Positions 1 to 8,926 of a DNA stretch of 64,000 nt are shown here, in pieces (position 1 is the first letter of the stretch; the number at the start of each line of letters is the position of its first letter). The position numbers were made by a program, and so were the translations under genes. Origin of the DNA: Acidobacteriota bacterium (lineage in GTDB: Bacteria > Acidobacteriota > Blastocatellia > UBA7656); assembly GCA_038040445.1 (NCBI GenBank), contig JBBPIG010000003.1:62001-126000 (forward strand), read 5' to 3'. Under the pieces are notes generated by a model that worked only from the letters and a program-made list of their open reading frames with translations, was not told the DNA's origin and made no database searches.

Positions 1-577
1 CGAAAAACAAGGTTACCTTCAAGTCGGATACCTTCTGCGCGCGATAGCCAACCTCGTGGAGCTGACGCCCTTCGATTTTTTTCAGCCCGCGATACTCCAG
101 CTTTGGTTTCAGTTGGTCAACTCGCAGCATTGCCCAGGCAATCGAAAGAGTTCCGCCGAGCAGGCCTTCCTTCAACGGCAAATTTTGCTGTTCGAGGTAC
201 AGACTGAGCGCTGAGCGGCGGCCGCTGGGCAAGTGACCGGTAAGAACCTTGGAACCGTCAAAGCCAAACTGTTCTCCCGGATACTGTTGCGAGGGGAACG
301 TCAGGCTGTAGCGCAGCTTCACACCAGAGGAAGCCATTGCGGCTTGTCCATCGATGTTACCCGTGGCGCCGATGCGGCTGATCAGCTTCACCGGTCCGGT
401 GACGACGCGGTTCTTCGGGAAGGCGCGGGCTTGAGCGCTGCCTATCGCGTCGAGGTGATGAGCGAGCAGTTCTTCAATAGTCAGCTTTTTCTCTTGCGCG
501 GAAGCCGAAGCACAAAGCATCACCGCCGCGATGCCCGCGAGCGCGCACGCACCAACCTGCTTGATTAACGAACTCAT
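1..577 (-). CDS. Secreted protein of unknown function, N-terminal part only
   Basis: The reading frame opens at ATG 577-575 and is still open at base 1, so only the first 192 codons are here. A Shine-Dalgarno AGGAGT (586-591) lies 8 bases before the start. The N-terminus is a clear signal peptide: a short basic start, a hydrophobic stretch rich in Ala, Gly and Leu, and a probable cut after ASA-Q near residue 29. The mature part starts with a KKLTIEELLAHHLDAIG-type segment and appears to be a soluble periplasmic or surface domain. I do not recognise the family with certainty. The length and fold of the C-terminal part cannot be judged. It is divergent from smpB. Confidence 0.75.
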   Translation of the reverse strand, partial: MSSLIKQVGACALAGIAAVMLCASASAQEKKLTIEELLAHHLDAIGSAQARAFPKNRVVTGPVKLISRIGATGNIDGQAAMASSGVKLRYSLTFPSQQYPGEQFGFDGSKVLTGHLPSGRRSALSLYLEQQNLPLKEGLLGGTLSIAWAMLRVDQLKPKLEYRGLKKIEGRQLHEVGYRAQKVSDLKVTLFF

Positions 578-712
578 ATTGTTTTACTCCTAAAGCTCAG
601 GTCAGGGAACTCTCCGATTATTACGGGCCACTCGGATGCGCTCGTTTTAATCTGCCGCGGTGGATTTGTCAACGAAAGCCGGGGTCAACGGCGCGCCCGA
701 GGCAAGGACGCG

Positions 713-741
713 TTGCGTGGCATCAAACCATCGGATATATT
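713..741 (+). promoter_or_regulatory. Candidate sigma-70-type promoter for smpB
   Basis: TTGCGT (713-718) and TATATT (736-741) are separated by 17 bases. The -10 matches the consensus at 5 of 6 positions; the -35 matches only the TTG. It lies about 55 bases before the smpB start in a divergent intergenic region. Confidence 0.35.
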
Positions 742-796
742 CTTGTGCGAATCGAGTCGGCGCTTATTGAGTTCTTAAGCTCACACTCTTCTCCCT

Positions 797-1255
797 ATGG
801 CGATTGAAAAAGTGGTGGCGACCAATCGAGAGGCCTATCACAACTTCCACATACTCGAGACTCACGAATGCGGCGTCGCGCTTACGGGCACGGAAGTGAA
901 ATCGGCTCGCGAGGGACGCTGCAACCTGAAGGACGGGTATGCACAGATACGCAAGCAGGAGGCCTGGTTGATGAACGTGCACATCAGCCCGTACAGTCAC
1001 GGCAATCGCGACAATCACGAGCCGACGCGCGCGCGAAAGCTGCTGCTGCACCGGGCCGAGATAGACAAGCTCGCGGGCAAGGTCCAGGAGAAGGGCCTCA
1101 CGCTGGTTCCGACGAAGATGTATTTGAAGGACGGGCGCATCAAGATCGAGCTGGCCGTCGCCAAAGGAAAAAAGCTTTACGACAAGCGCGAAACCGAAAA
1201 GCGGCGTGAAGCCGACCGAGAGGCCCGCGCAATGATGAAGGAAAGGAGCCGTTGA
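797..1255 (+). CDS. smpB: SsrA-binding protein SmpB
   Basis: The 152-residue product has the normal SmpB length and layout: an N-terminal Asn-Arg-Glu-Ala-Tyr segment, the early motif [20 protein letters not shown], an internal [23 protein letters not shown] segment (residue span about 57-80), and a Lys/Arg-rich C-terminal tail that folds on the ribosome. SmpB binds the tRNA-like part of tmRNA and delivers it to stalled ribosomes for trans-translation. No tmRNA gene is seen nearby. The stop codon overlaps the first unit of a seven-base repeat, and pepA follows about 100 bases later. Confidence 0.97.
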   Translation: MAIEKVVATNREAYHNFHILETHECGVALTGTEVKSAREGRCNLKDGYAQIRKQEAWLMNVHISPYSHGNRDNHEPTRARKLLLHRAEIDKLAGKVQEKGLTLVPTKMYLKDGRIKIELAVAKGKKLYDKRETEKRREADREARAMMKERSR

Positions 1256-1358
1256 TTGCCGATTGCCGATTGCCGATTGCGGATTTGGGAAGATAAGCGA
1301 CACGAACGCCTCTTCCTTCACTCTCAATCGCCAATCGCCAATCGCCAATCCGCAATCG
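1254..1358. repeat. Seven-base tandem repeat with facing arms (smpB-pepA)
   Basis: Left arm: GATTGCC at 1254, 1261 and 1268, then GATTGCG at 1275. Right arm: CAATCGC at 1325, 1332 and 1339, then CAATCCG and CAATCG. The arms face each other and share CGATTGCGGATT when one is reverse-complemented. The array begins inside the smpB stop codon and ends 4 bases before the pepA start. It belongs to the seven-base repeat class also seen at 52529, 56617, 59480 and 62061. Confidence 0.85.
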
Positions 1359-1362
1359 AAAG

Positions 1363-2874
1363 ATGGAAGTAAGAGCTGAGTTTGCGAAATTCTACGACGT
1401 CGAAGCCGACGCCCTGGTTGTTACGATCTACGAAGGCGAGAAGGCGGACGAAGGCGCGCTCAAAGAGCTGGACGAGCGCACAGACGGAATCGTCAACCAG
1501 ATACTGGGCACCGACGAGATGCGTGGCAAGCAGGGTGACATGGTCTACGTTCATCGTCCGGGAAAACTCCGGGCCGGGCGACTGCTGCTGATTGGGGCGG
1601 GCAAACGCGAAGATTTCTCGGTGAACACAATTCGCAAAGTGACCGGTTCGGCCGCGCGGTTTCTACGCGGTAAGGGCGCGCGCTCGATGGCCGTTCTTCG
1701 CCGTTCTCAACTCGATATTGGCAACAGCGCTCAGGCTGCTGTCGAAGGGGTTTTGCTGGGATTGTTCGAACCCGATATGTACAAGACCGAGAACAAGGAA
1801 GAGCGCAGGATCGATGAGTTGGTTCTCGTTGCTGCAATGGCGGGTTCGGAAGAGGCGCTTGCCAGCGGGGTCGAACGCGGGCGGATCATCGGCGAAGCGG
1901 TCAACCTGGCGCGCGAGCTTTCAAACGAGCCAAGCTCGACTCTGACGCCGTCCGAGCTCGCCGAGCGCGCCAAGGAAACAGCAAGCAAGTTCGGGCTCGA
2001 CATCGACGTGCTCGACGAAGCAAGAATGAAAGAGCTTGGCATGGGCGCCCTGTTGGGAGTCGCCCGGGGGTCTGATGAGCCGGCAAAGTTGATCGTGCTT
2101 CGCTACACGCCCGGCGAATCGGAGCCCGCAGGCGATGAGGCTGACCTGATCGCGATCGTTGGAAAAGGGATAACCTTCGACTCCGGGGGCATCTCGATCA
2201 AGCCCGCAGAGGGCATGGAGAAGATGAAGTACGACATGTCGGGCGCGGCGGCTACCCTGGCGGCCATGCGGGCGATCGCGCAGCTCAAGCCGCGCGTGAA
2301 CGTAATCGGCCTGATGCCGACGACCGAGAACATGCCGTCCGGCCGTGCTTATAAGCCGGGCGACGTGCTGCGCGCAATGAGCGGAAAGACTATCGAAGTG
2401 ATCAACACCGACGCCGAAGGCCGGTTGATTTTGGCGGACGCGATCAGCTACGCGCGCAAGCTCGGCGCGACGAAGATAATCGATCTGGCGACTCTGACCG
2501 GAGCGGTATCGATCGCGCTCGGCACAATTAATGTTGCCATACTTGGTAACAACCAGTTGTTGGTGGACGAAGTACGGGCGGCTGCTCGCGAAGTCGGCGA
2601 GCGCTTCTGGCAATTGCCGATGGACGACGACTATCGCGAAATGATCAAGAGCGACATCGCCGATATTAAGAACTCCGCGGGGCGCAACGCCGGCACGATC
2701 ACCGCCGCATACTTCCTACACGAGTTCGCCGAGGACACACCCTGGGTGCACCTGGACATCGCCGGCACCGCGTGGGAGAACGACCGCAAGCCCTATATGG
2801 CGAAAGGCCCGACGGGCGTTGCGATCCGCACACTGATTAACTACGTCTGCAACCACGCAGCCAGGAAGGGATAG
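1363..2874 (+). CDS. pepA: Leucyl aminopeptidase (M17 family, PepA)
   Basis: The 503-residue protein has the two-domain M17 plan: an N-terminal regulatory domain (about residues 1-165) and a C-terminal catalytic domain. The metal and active-site residues are all visible: Lys268 and Asp273 in GKGITFDSGG, Lys280, Asp291, and the family signature NTDAEGR at 348-354, which supplies Asp350 and Glu352. Such enzymes are cytoplasmic hexamers with two metals per subunit that release N-terminal residues, notably Leu, from peptides; some also bind DNA. The ATG lies right after a seven-base repeat array and has no clear Shine-Dalgarno. It is probably co-transcribed with smpB. Confidence 0.95.
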   Translation: MEVRAEFAKFYDVEADALVVTIYEGEKADEGALKELDERTDGIVNQILGTDEMRGKQGDMVYVHRPGKLRAGRLLLIGAGKREDFSVNTIRKVTGSAARFLRGKGARSMAVLRRSQLDIGNSAQAAVEGVLLGLFEPDMYKTENKEERRIDELVLVAAMAGSEEALASGVERGRIIGEAVNLARELSNEPSSTLTPSELAERAKETASKFGLDIDVLDEARMKELGMGALLGVARGSDEPAKLIVLRYTPGESEPAGDEADLIAIVGKGITFDSGGISIKPAEGMEKMKYDMSGAAATLAAMRAIAQLKPRVNVIGLMPTTENMPSGRAYKPGDVLRAMSGKTIEVINTDAEGRLILADAISYARKLGATKIIDLATLTGAVSIALGTINVAILGNNQLLVDEVRAAAREVGERFWQLPMDDDYREMIKSDIADIKNSAGRNAGTITAAYFLHEFAEDTPWVHLDIAGTAWENDRKPYMAKGPTGVAIRTLINYVCNHAARKG

Positions 2875-3246
2875 AGAGTGAAAGGGAGCAGGCGACACGG
2901 GTGCGCTGCTCCTCCGCATCTTTACGCCTCCGTCATTCCTCCAATGTCTTTCTCTCGCTCACAGCAAAAAGGCGCGCTGGTCCTTTTGACATTCCTGGTG
3001 GCACTTGTGATCTACCGTTCCTGTTGATTTGAAACGGTGCTCTGCTCAATTGAGCGGAATCAATGTGGCGTCCCCGCCCACCGCGATGTGCCCGCTGGTT
3101 TCTGATTTCTCCTTCCATCCCGGTAAGGTCAATATCTCTCTCGAGGCAGTGATGTATCTTGCCTTGTAATTAAGGAAGAAACGTACTAGGCTTACTGCCG
3201 AATCAGCCCACGGCAAGTTGATGGGACTACCGCAAAGGAGAAAGAA
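2875..3246. other. Intergenic region after pepA, with a weak hairpin and a doubtful micro-ORF
   Basis: GGAGCAG (2885-2891) can pair with CTGCTCC (2906-2912), but no T-run follows, so it is only a weak terminator candidate for pepA. ATG 2944 opens a 27-codon frame to 3027 whose product has one hydrophobic stretch; with no ribosome site I do not call it a gene. The rest shows no recognisable feature until the ribosome site AAAGGAG before 3247. Confidence 0.3.
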
Positions 3247-4842
3247 ATGTCCAGCACGTCATCCTCGGAGCCAACTCGTCTTGCGCTGCCTCTAATTCTA
3301 ATACGTGGATTTGGCGGCCTCGGAGTAGAGGACGAAAAGAGAGTCGCCTATCAGGGGTTCAACGACGGCACGGTCTATCCTGGCAAGCGAGGCGAGAATT
3401 ATATCTACGAGGGAATGATCCTGCGGTTTATGAAATCTGATTGGGAGTATCAGGATGCCACCAATGTTGTGGGCTACTACGCTGAGGAGGTCCAACAAAA
3501 GCCGGAAATTCCCGAGGAGCTCAAGGGGTTCGATCCGGCCTTTTTCTCCGGGAGCAAAGTGGTCATTGACCCCGCAATGGCTCTTCATCTGCTGCGAGAG
3601 ACCAAGGGGCCACGCAGCACTCTGTGGGTATTTCGCTACTACGATCTCAATGACAGGGAGTTTGAAACCTATGGCAAAGCGCTTGTGCGGCTAATCGACT
3701 TTATTCGTGAGCTCGGCGCGCAAAAGGACGGAGCTAAACAGAAGGTAAACATTATCGCCCATTCGATGGGCGGGCTATTAGTCCGCGAAGCGGTTCAACG
3801 CAATTATCCGGGGCTGAAACGCAAAGCTGACGATTACATCAACAAGATCGTGACTCTGGGCACACCGCATCAGGGCATCTCATTTCAGGTCCTCAAAGAC
3901 TGGATTAACATTGGCGCAGAAGAAGAGTTTGAGCACTTCAATCCTAAGTTTCAATCCGATATCAAGAACAAGGAATCATACAAAAACTTTGGAGATCACT
4001 TTCCCTTAGAGCGACTGCTCACAGTGGTCGGCACCAATTACCGCACCTACAACGTCGGCCCCGCATCCTGGGCAAACCGTTTGTTCTCGGTTACGGGTGA
4101 GTTCGGGCAGAACTACAATCGGAGTGACGGGCTGGTAAAGCAAGCTTATGCGGAGATACCCGGTGCGCCGCGAACCTTCGTGAACAAGTGCCATGGGGGG
4201 CTCGATTCCCTGGTAACTTCTCGCGAGGCATTTGAGATAGCAACGCGGTTTTTCTTCGGCAATCTGCAAGCGCGATTGCGCATGTTGGAAGGCGAAGTTA
4301 CCCGTGGAATGGACATGTTCGGCAAGAGTGAAATCTTTCTGGGCGTTTCCATAAAACCGCGCAGGGTGGACTTTGAACTATTTCATCAGAGCCCTGAAGC
4401 GGAGAATTGCTACGGGCCTTTTACGGACAAGAATTTCAGTGATTCAGACGTCGCGTTCCCATGGGCCGACAACAATAAGCTGATCTGGGAGGGGTATCTC
4501 GATAGCAGCAAGGTTATGCCGGACAAAAGCACAGGCAAAAAAGATATTGTTATGCGGTTGGACTTCTACGTAGGCGAACGTGACCTGTTCGGCGTGGGGT
4601 TCTCCGATAATGTCATTTTTCGCAAGCAGGTGTATGTTCGCGCCGTCTTACCAACCGAGACGAAGCCTGATCTGGATCTCTTCCTTCACACGGGTGAAGA
4701 CTTCAGCAATCCGGCTTTCAGCTCTCCGATGGTGAGGGTGGAAAGCGGTTGGGATTTCAAGGTTGGGGGCACGGGCTTCGAAGGGAAGTTTCGCATCGAG
4801 CTTAATCGAGTCCCGGAAGTTGGCTGGCCCAATCCGATTTAA
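3247..4842 (+). CDS. Lipase/esterase-like alpha/beta hydrolase with extra C-terminal domain
   Basis: The 531-residue protein starts at an ATG with a good upstream AAAGGAG. The nucleophile elbow AHSMGG (171-176, Ser173) sits after a hydrophobic strand, and LGTPHQG (204-210) follows, the pattern of PGAP1/lipase-type hydrolases that act on ester bonds of lipids. A likely catalytic His lies in the CHGG motif near residue 318. No signal peptide is apparent. Residues from about 345 to the end form a separate region with no hydrolase motifs and many beta-prone segments, perhaps a sandwich or lipid-binding domain. The substrate is unknown. It stands alone between pepA and the convergent cystathionine synthase gene. 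Confidence 0.75.
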   Translation: MSSTSSSEPTRLALPLILIRGFGGLGVEDEKRVAYQGFNDGTVYPGKRGENYIYEGMILRFMKSDWEYQDATNVVGYYAEEVQQKPEIPEELKGFDPAFFSGSKVVIDPAMALHLLRETKGPRSTLWVFRYYDLNDREFETYGKALVRLIDFIRELGAQKDGAKQKVNIIAHSMGGLLVREAVQRNYPGLKRKADDYINKIVTLGTPHQGISFQVLKDWINIGAEEEFEHFNPKFQSDIKNKESYKNFGDHFPLERLLTVVGTNYRTYNVGPASWANRLFSVTGEFGQNYNRSDGLVKQAYAEIPGAPRTFVNKCHGGLDSLVTSREAFEIATRFFFGNLQARLRMLEGEVTRGMDMFGKSEIFLGVSIKPRRVDFELFHQSPEAENCYGPFTDKNFSDSDVAFPWADNNKLIWEGYLDSSKVMPDKSTGKKDIVMRLDFYVGERDLFGVGFSDNVIFRKQVYVRAVLPTETKPDLDLFLHTGEDFSNPAFSSPMVRVESGWDFKVGGTGFEGKFRIELNRVPEVGWPNPI

Positions 4843-4906
4843 CAATCGGGTCGAGACTGTCCTGCTGCAAATGGGCTTCAACCATGCGCTTCACTCGATT
4901 AGAGCA

Positions 4907-6268
4907 TCAACCTTGAACGTCGAGTACATCCTGGCGCGTGACTATACCGACAATGCGGCCGTACTCTTCGACAAGCAAAGCGGGCGAGCTTTTCAAATAC
5001 TTCACCGCGGTCTGGACGCTTATGTCTTCGTTGACGACGGGCAAGGCCCGGTCCATAACCTCGGACACCGGCGACTGCATGAGGTCGCGGTTATCGAGAA
5101 GCTTTGCCATGAGCCTTCCTTCACGCAAGCTGCCTACCGATTTGCCCTCCTCGAGCACCGGCAGTTGTGAGAGGCCGTACGCCTTCATCATCTGAAGCGC
5201 ATCGGCAACCTTATGATCCGGGGCGACCGAGACGAGGTGCGGAGTCGCTTCATCCGACTTGAGCTGGTTGATCAAACCGACGGTCATCTTGTCGACGCCC
5301 AACATGCGCTTCTCTTTCATCCACTCGTCGGAGTGGAACTTCGAGAGATACCTTTCTCCGGTGTCGGCGACGAGGAAAACAACGACGTCATCTTTGCTGA
5401 GATCTCGCGCGACTTGAAGGGCGGCTACGGCGTTCGTTCCGGTCGATCCGCCGCAGAAGATCCCTTCTTCACGGCCCAGCCGGCGCGCCATCTGAAACGA
5501 GTCCTTGTCGGTGACGTTGATGATCTGGTCGATGTACTTGAAGTGGACGTTTTCCGGAATGATCTCCTGGCCGATGCCTTCGACCAGGTAAGGCGTGGCC
5601 TGCATAAGCTTGCCGGTTTCCTTGTAGGTCTTAAACACCGAGCCATAAGGATCAGCGCCGATGATGCGAATCTTCGGGTTCTTCTCTTTTAGATAACGGC
5701 CAGTTCCGCTGATCGTCCCGCCCGTGCCGAGGCCCACGACAAGGTGAGTGATTCGGCCCTGAGTTTGTTCCCAGAGTTCCGGCCCTGTCGTCCGGTAGTG
5801 AGCTTCGGGATTTGCAGGATTGGCGTATTGAAACACGAACAGCGAGTTGGGCGTTTCCTGTGCGATCCTCCGGGCGGTGTTGACGTAGTGATCGGGCGCG
5901 TCGGGCTTTGCCGCCACGGGAACGACGACAACATCCGAGCCAAGCGCCTTCAAGTAGCGGACTTTTTCGACCGAGCATTTGTCGGTCATCACGAAGACGG
6001 CCTTGTAACCGCGGACTGCGCAGACCAGCGCGACGCCGATGCCGGTGTTGCCGCTGGTTGCCTCGACGACGGTGCCGCCAGGCTTGAGACGGCCGTCGCG
6101 TTCGGCTGCGTCGATCATCGATACACCGATGCGATCCTTGACCGAGCCTCCCGGATTGAGCGATTCCATTTTCGCGAGCACGATCGCGTCAAGGCCTTTC
6201 GTCAGCTTGTTCAGCTTTACGAGAGGAGTGTTTCCAATGAGGCCAAGTATGTTCTCTGAATAGTCCAT
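4907..6268 (-). CDS. Cystathionine beta-synthase (PLP domain plus two CBS domains)
   Basis: The 453-residue product joins a fold-type II PLP enzyme to a tandem CBS pair. The PLP lysine is Lys44 in NPGGSVKDR, the substrate loop is TSGNTG (71-76), and a phosphate-binding [10 protein letters not shown] lies near 186. The C-terminal ~125 residues contain two CBS repeats, the second ending with a GIVTRQDVL-type segment. Enzymes of this type condense homocysteine with serine (or an activated serine) to cystathionine; the CBS pair often senses adenosyl ligands. A plain cysteine synthase with a CBS tail cannot be excluded. It is divergent from a CysM-type gene across a palindrome-rich spacer. Confidence 0.88.
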   Translation of the reverse strand: MDYSENILGLIGNTPLVKLNKLTKGLDAIVLAKMESLNPGGSVKDRIGVSMIDAAERDGRLKPGGTVVEATSGNTGIGVALVCAVRGYKAVFVMTDKCSVEKVRYLKALGSDVVVVPVAAKPDAPDHYVNTARRIAQETPNSLFVFQYANPANPEAHYRTTGPELWEQTQGRITHLVVGLGTGGTISGTGRYLKEKNPKIRIIGADPYGSVFKTYKETGKLMQATPYLVEGIGQEIIPENVHFKYIDQIINVTDKDSFQMARRLGREEGIFCGGSTGTNAVAALQVARDLSKDDVVVFLVADTGERYLSKFHSDEWMKEKRMLGVDKMTVGLINQLKSDEATPHLVSVAPDHKVADALQMMKAYGLSQLPVLEEGKSVGSLREGRLMAKLLDNRDLMQSPVSEVMDRALPVVNEDISVQTAVKYLKSSPALLVEEYGRIVGIVTRQDVLDVQG

Positions 6269-6492
6269 GATTCCTCGATTGAATTCGCAGCGGTTGTCGC
6301 TCGCCGGCCTGGAGAGTTTATCATCGCGTGTCGCAACAAGTCACTCGCAAGCCCGCGTACGCGGGCTCGGACACAGGCCGCCGGTCCCCAGGGCTGCGCG
6401 GACTTGCCCTGGGCTACATGCTTTCGCCCGCTACGCGGGTTCGGGCATAATGCTATCCTCGAATCCAAGCCGCAGAAGCAAGGGCAAATCTG
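6269..6492. repeat. Palindrome-rich spacer between divergent PLP-enzyme genes
   Basis: Three nested inverted repeats lie in this divergent spacer. AGCCCGCGTACGCGGGCT (6350-6367) is a perfect 18-base palindrome. CCCAGGGC (6387-6394) pairs with GCCCTGGG (6406-6413). CCCGC-TAC-GCGGG follows near 6428-6440. The composition and layout are those of REP-like intergenic repeats rather than of a single operator. A promoter for either gene could not be assigned. Confidence 0.6.
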
Positions 6493-7449
6493 ATGGACGC
6501 GAAGGCCAGCAGCAAAACAACCGACAGCATTCTGCGTCGAGCGCGCGCGCCGATGGAGGCGTGGGAGCTTGTCGGCAACACTCCCCTGCTCAGGCTTCGG
6601 AACATCGCACCTCCGTCTCGCAACGTCGAGATTTACGCGAAGGCTGAATGGTTCAACCCCGGTGGCTCCGTCAAAGATCGTCCCGCACTCAATATGATCT
6701 TGGATGGCGAACGCGCAGGGAGACTGACTCCGGGGAAGATCATTCTCGATGCAACTTCGGGCAACACGGGCATAGCTTACGCATGGATCGGAGCGGCGCG
6801 CGGCTACAAGGTGAAGCTCGCATTGCCTCAGAACGCGAGCGAAGAACGCAAACGGATCTTGACGAGCTATGGTGCGGAGCTTGTGTTGACCAGTCCGCTT
6901 GAAGGCTCGGATGGGGCGATTCGAGAAGCGCGCCAGCTTTACGCTGAGAACCCGGATCTCTACTTCTATCCTGATCAATACAACAACCCGGCGAACTGGC
7001 AATCTCACTACGAGACAACCGCGCTCGAAATCTGGCAACAGACCTCAGAAAGCGTCACGCACTTCATCGCGGGTCTGGGCACCAGCGGGACTTTCGTGGG
7101 CACTTCGCGACGTTTGAAAGAGCTGAACCCCGAGATCAAAGCGATATCGTTTCAGCCGGACTCGCCTTTTCACGGGCTCGAGGGGCTGAAGCACATGGAG
7201 TCGGCGATCGTGCCGGGTATCTATGATCCGACGATTGCGGATGAGAGCTACGAGATCGGCACTGAGCAAGCGCACGATCTCACGCGGCGGCTCGCCAAGC
7301 GAGAAGGGTTGCTGGTTGGAGTGTCGTCCGGTGCAGCTCTCGCGTGTGCGCTCAAGGTCGCGCAGAAGATCGAGGCGGGGGTGATCGTAACGGTGTTCCC
7401 GGATGCAGGGGACAAGTATCTGAGTGAGCGCTTCTGGGATGAGCATTAG
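6493..7449 (+). CDS. cysM: CysM-type cysteine synthase (PLP)
   Basis: The 318-residue fold-type II PLP enzyme has its cofactor lysine at Lys61 in [10 protein letters not shown], the substrate loop TSGNTG (88-93), and a GLGTSGT phosphate-binding loop. A GLKHMESAIVPGIYDP segment resembles the matching part of Mycobacterium CysM, which uses O-phosphoserine and a thiocarboxylated carrier (CysO) as sulfur donor. Its Lys stands where I recall an Arg in that enzyme. The JAMM peptidase and CysO-MoeZ fusion genes downstream on the same strand support this carrier-dependent role. A conventional O-acetylserine sulfhydrylase remains possible. Confidence 0.85.
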   Translation: MDAKASSKTTDSILRRARAPMEAWELVGNTPLLRLRNIAPPSRNVEIYAKAEWFNPGGSVKDRPALNMILDGERAGRLTPGKIILDATSGNTGIAYAWIGAARGYKVKLALPQNASEERKRILTSYGAELVLTSPLEGSDGAIREARQLYAENPDLYFYPDQYNNPANWQSHYETTALEIWQQTSESVTHFIAGLGTSGTFVGTSRRLKELNPEIKAISFQPDSPFHGLEGLKHMESAIVPGIYDPTIADESYEIGTEQAHDLTRRLAKREGLLVGVSSGAALACALKVAQKIEAGVIVTVFPDAGDKYLSERFWDEH

Positions 7450-7510
7450 AGATGACGACCGGCCTTGGGTAGTGTCCTAATCTTGGTTTTTCGACTACCA
7501 GGTCCTTTCC

Positions 7511-7538
7511 TTGCGTTACTTTGACGCGGGAGTAGAAT
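7511..7538 (+). promoter_or_regulatory. Candidate promoter giving a nearly leaderless antitoxin mRNA
   Basis: TTGCGT (7511-7516) and TAGAAT (7533-7538) are 16 bases apart. The -10 matches the consensus at 5 of 6 positions and ends only 6 bases before the ATG at 7545, so a transcript from it would start at or next to the start codon. No Shine-Dalgarno precedes that ATG, which fits leaderless translation. Confidence 0.45.
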
Positions 7539-7544
7539 GCGGGT

Positions 7545-7730
7545 ATGGAAGCAGATCTCAAGGATGAAGCGAAGCGGCTCATAGACAACATGCCGAGACT
7601 CACGTCGTGGGATGAGCCAATGTACGAGATCTACGTTCGTCAAACGATCGAAGCCGGACTAGCTGGTAGCGATGCAGGCCGAACGGAGCCGGTCGAGGCG
7701 GTCCGCGAGCGGTACAACCTACCGAAATGA
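7545..7730 (+). CDS. Small antitoxin-like protein
   Basis: This 61-residue acidic protein has the form of a common addiction-module antitoxin: a short helical start, a conserved WDEPMYEIYVRQTIEAGL core (about residues 22-39), an AGRTEP turn and a short basic C-terminus. Such proteins are usually paired with a ParE/RelE toxin. The expected partner begins 4 bases inside its end (ATGA overlap) but is truncated, so this is probably an orphaned antitoxin. It has no ribosome site and a promoter-like -10 immediately upstream. Confidence 0.6.
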   Translation: MEADLKDEAKRLIDNMPRLTSWDEPMYEIYVRQTIEAGLAGSDAGRTEPVEAVRERYNLPK

Positions 7731-7909
7731 ACGTTAACTGGACGGACCTCGCCGTCAGACATTTGGCCGGCATTACTATCACTCCCGACTCGTTCGTTGA
7801 TTCGCTCGCGCGGAGACATTATGAGCAGAGACACCGCACTATTGGTCATCGACGTGCAAGTCGGCATCATCGAAGGTTTCCACGCCTACCGAGGGCGCGA
7901 GGTGCTTGA
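7727..7909 (+). pseudogene. Truncated ParE/RelE-type toxin remnant
   Basis: The frame begins at ATG 7727, overlapping the antitoxin stop. The first part reads MNVNWTDLAVRHLAGI, matching the strand-helix start of ParE toxins, and then a segment like their second helix (SFVDSLARRHYEQ). Between the two about eight residues typical of the family appear to be missing. After about residue 36 the translation becomes Arg/His-rich nonsense that merely overlaps the next gene, whose ATG is at 7821. A full ParE is about 95-100 residues, so this copy lacks most of its RNase/gyrase-poison fold. Confidence 0.45.
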
Positions 7910-8372
7910 GCAGATCAACAAGTTGCTATCGAAAGCTCGCGCTTCGAACATGCCGATCATCTACATTCAGCATGATGGCGAAGCGGGCCATCCGCTTGAA
8001 GCAGGTACTGACGGCTGGCAGATTCATGCCGAGATCAAGCATCACAAAGAAAACCTCATCATCCGCAAGCGCGCGTCTGATTCTTTCTTTGAGACGACGC
8101 TTCAACGCGAGCTTGAAGCGAGAGGCATCAAGCATCTGATCGTCGCCGGGTGCATGACTGAATACTGCGTGGATACGACTTCTCGTCGCGCAGTCAGCAT
8201 GGGCTACGATGTGACTCTGGTCAGTGACGCTCACACGACGATCGACAACAAGCTGCTCACCGCCGCGCAGATCAGAGCGCATCACAACGCGTTGCTGGAT
8301 GGCTTCGACGCGGGCTCGCACGCGGTCACCGTGAAGCCCGCTGATGAAGTGACTTTCGAAACCAAGGACTAA
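7821..8372 (+). CDS. Isochorismatase-family (cysteine) hydrolase
   Basis: I chose ATG 7821 because CGGAG lies just before it and the protein then begins with the family's usual start, a few residues before LLVIDVQ; a TTG at 7797 would add 8 residues. The 183-residue product has the catalytic triad pattern: Asp in VIDVQ, a Lys in the middle (KRASDSFF region) and Cys in VAGCMTEYCVD. It ends with a DAHTT motif region typical of the family. Members hydrolyse isochorismate, nicotinamide or other amides; the substrate here cannot be read. It lies between the toxin remnant and the JAMM gene, whose GTG start follows 6 bases after its stop. Confidence 0.8.
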   Translation: MSRDTALLVIDVQVGIIEGFHAYRGREVLEQINKLLSKARASNMPIIYIQHDGEAGHPLEAGTDGWQIHAEIKHHKENLIIRKRASDSFFETTLQRELEARGIKHLIVAGCMTEYCVDTTSRRAVSMGYDVTLVSDAHTTIDNKLLTAAQIRAHHNALLDGFDAGSHAVTVKPADEVTFETKD

Positions 8373-8378
8373 TGCGAA

Positions 8379-8810
8379 GTGGCGATCAAAGTTAATTCAG
8401 AACACCTGGATCAAATAAGGAAGCATGGCGAGAAGACGTACCCGCACGAATGCTGCGGGTTTCTGCTCGGCACACGCGAGGGCGAAACGAACGTTCTCGG
8501 TGAAGTCCACGCCGCCGAGAACGAACGTCAGGAGTCTCGTGAGACCCGCTACCTGATCACGCCCGAGCAATCCAATCGCGCCGATGGGTACGCGCGAGCC
8601 CGCGGGCTCGGTGTCATCGGCTACTATCACTCTCATCCCGATCATCCGGCTGCGCCGTCGGGCTACGATCTTGATCATTCGTGCTGGCCCGGCGAGTCTT
8701 ACATCATCGTCGCGGTCGAGCAAGGAAAGTCAGCCGCGCTGAATTCGTTCACAAAGCCCGACTACACGCACTTCGAGCAAGAAGAGATACTGGTCGAAGA
8801 AGCAGTTTAG
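8379..8810 (+). CDS. JAMM/MPN+ metallopeptidase (Mec-like)
   Basis: The GTG start at 8379 gives a 143-residue single-domain protein. The zinc site is complete: Glu24 in HECCG, His84 and His86 in YHSHPDHP, Ser94 and Asp97 in PSGYD, which is the H-x-H-P-x6-S-x2-D JAMM signature. In Mycobacterium the related Mec cleaves cysteine from the C-terminus of the sulfur carrier CysO; the family also includes isopeptidases. The gene is followed 116 bases later by a CysO-MoeZ-rhodanese fusion and preceded by cysM two genes upstream, so a role in carrier-bound cysteine synthesis is likely. It could also release the carrier from the fusion. Confidence 0.85.
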   Translation: MAIKVNSEHLDQIRKHGEKTYPHECCGFLLGTREGETNVLGEVHAAENERQESRETRYLITPEQSNRADGYARARGLGVIGYYHSHPDHPAAPSGYDLDHSCWPGESYIIVAVEQGKSAALNSFTKPDYTHFEQEEILVEEAV

Positions 8811-8926
8811 CGCGGCCTTACAGGCATTTCGCGCTGGCTGCATGCCCGAGCGCCTTGCTTTTCCACGCCTCAACTCTACAATCAAATTTACACAGAGATG
8901 GCAAAGAGCTTGGAAGGAGACCCCTT

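Noticed and set aside
2944-3027. 27-codon frame with a hydrophobic stretch
   Set aside because: No ribosome site, no homologue known to me, and too short to judge. It is described only within the spacer entry.
6217-7038. 273-codon minus-strand open frame across the cysM start
   Set aside because: It overlaps two well-supported genes and their palindromic spacer; no recognisable domain.
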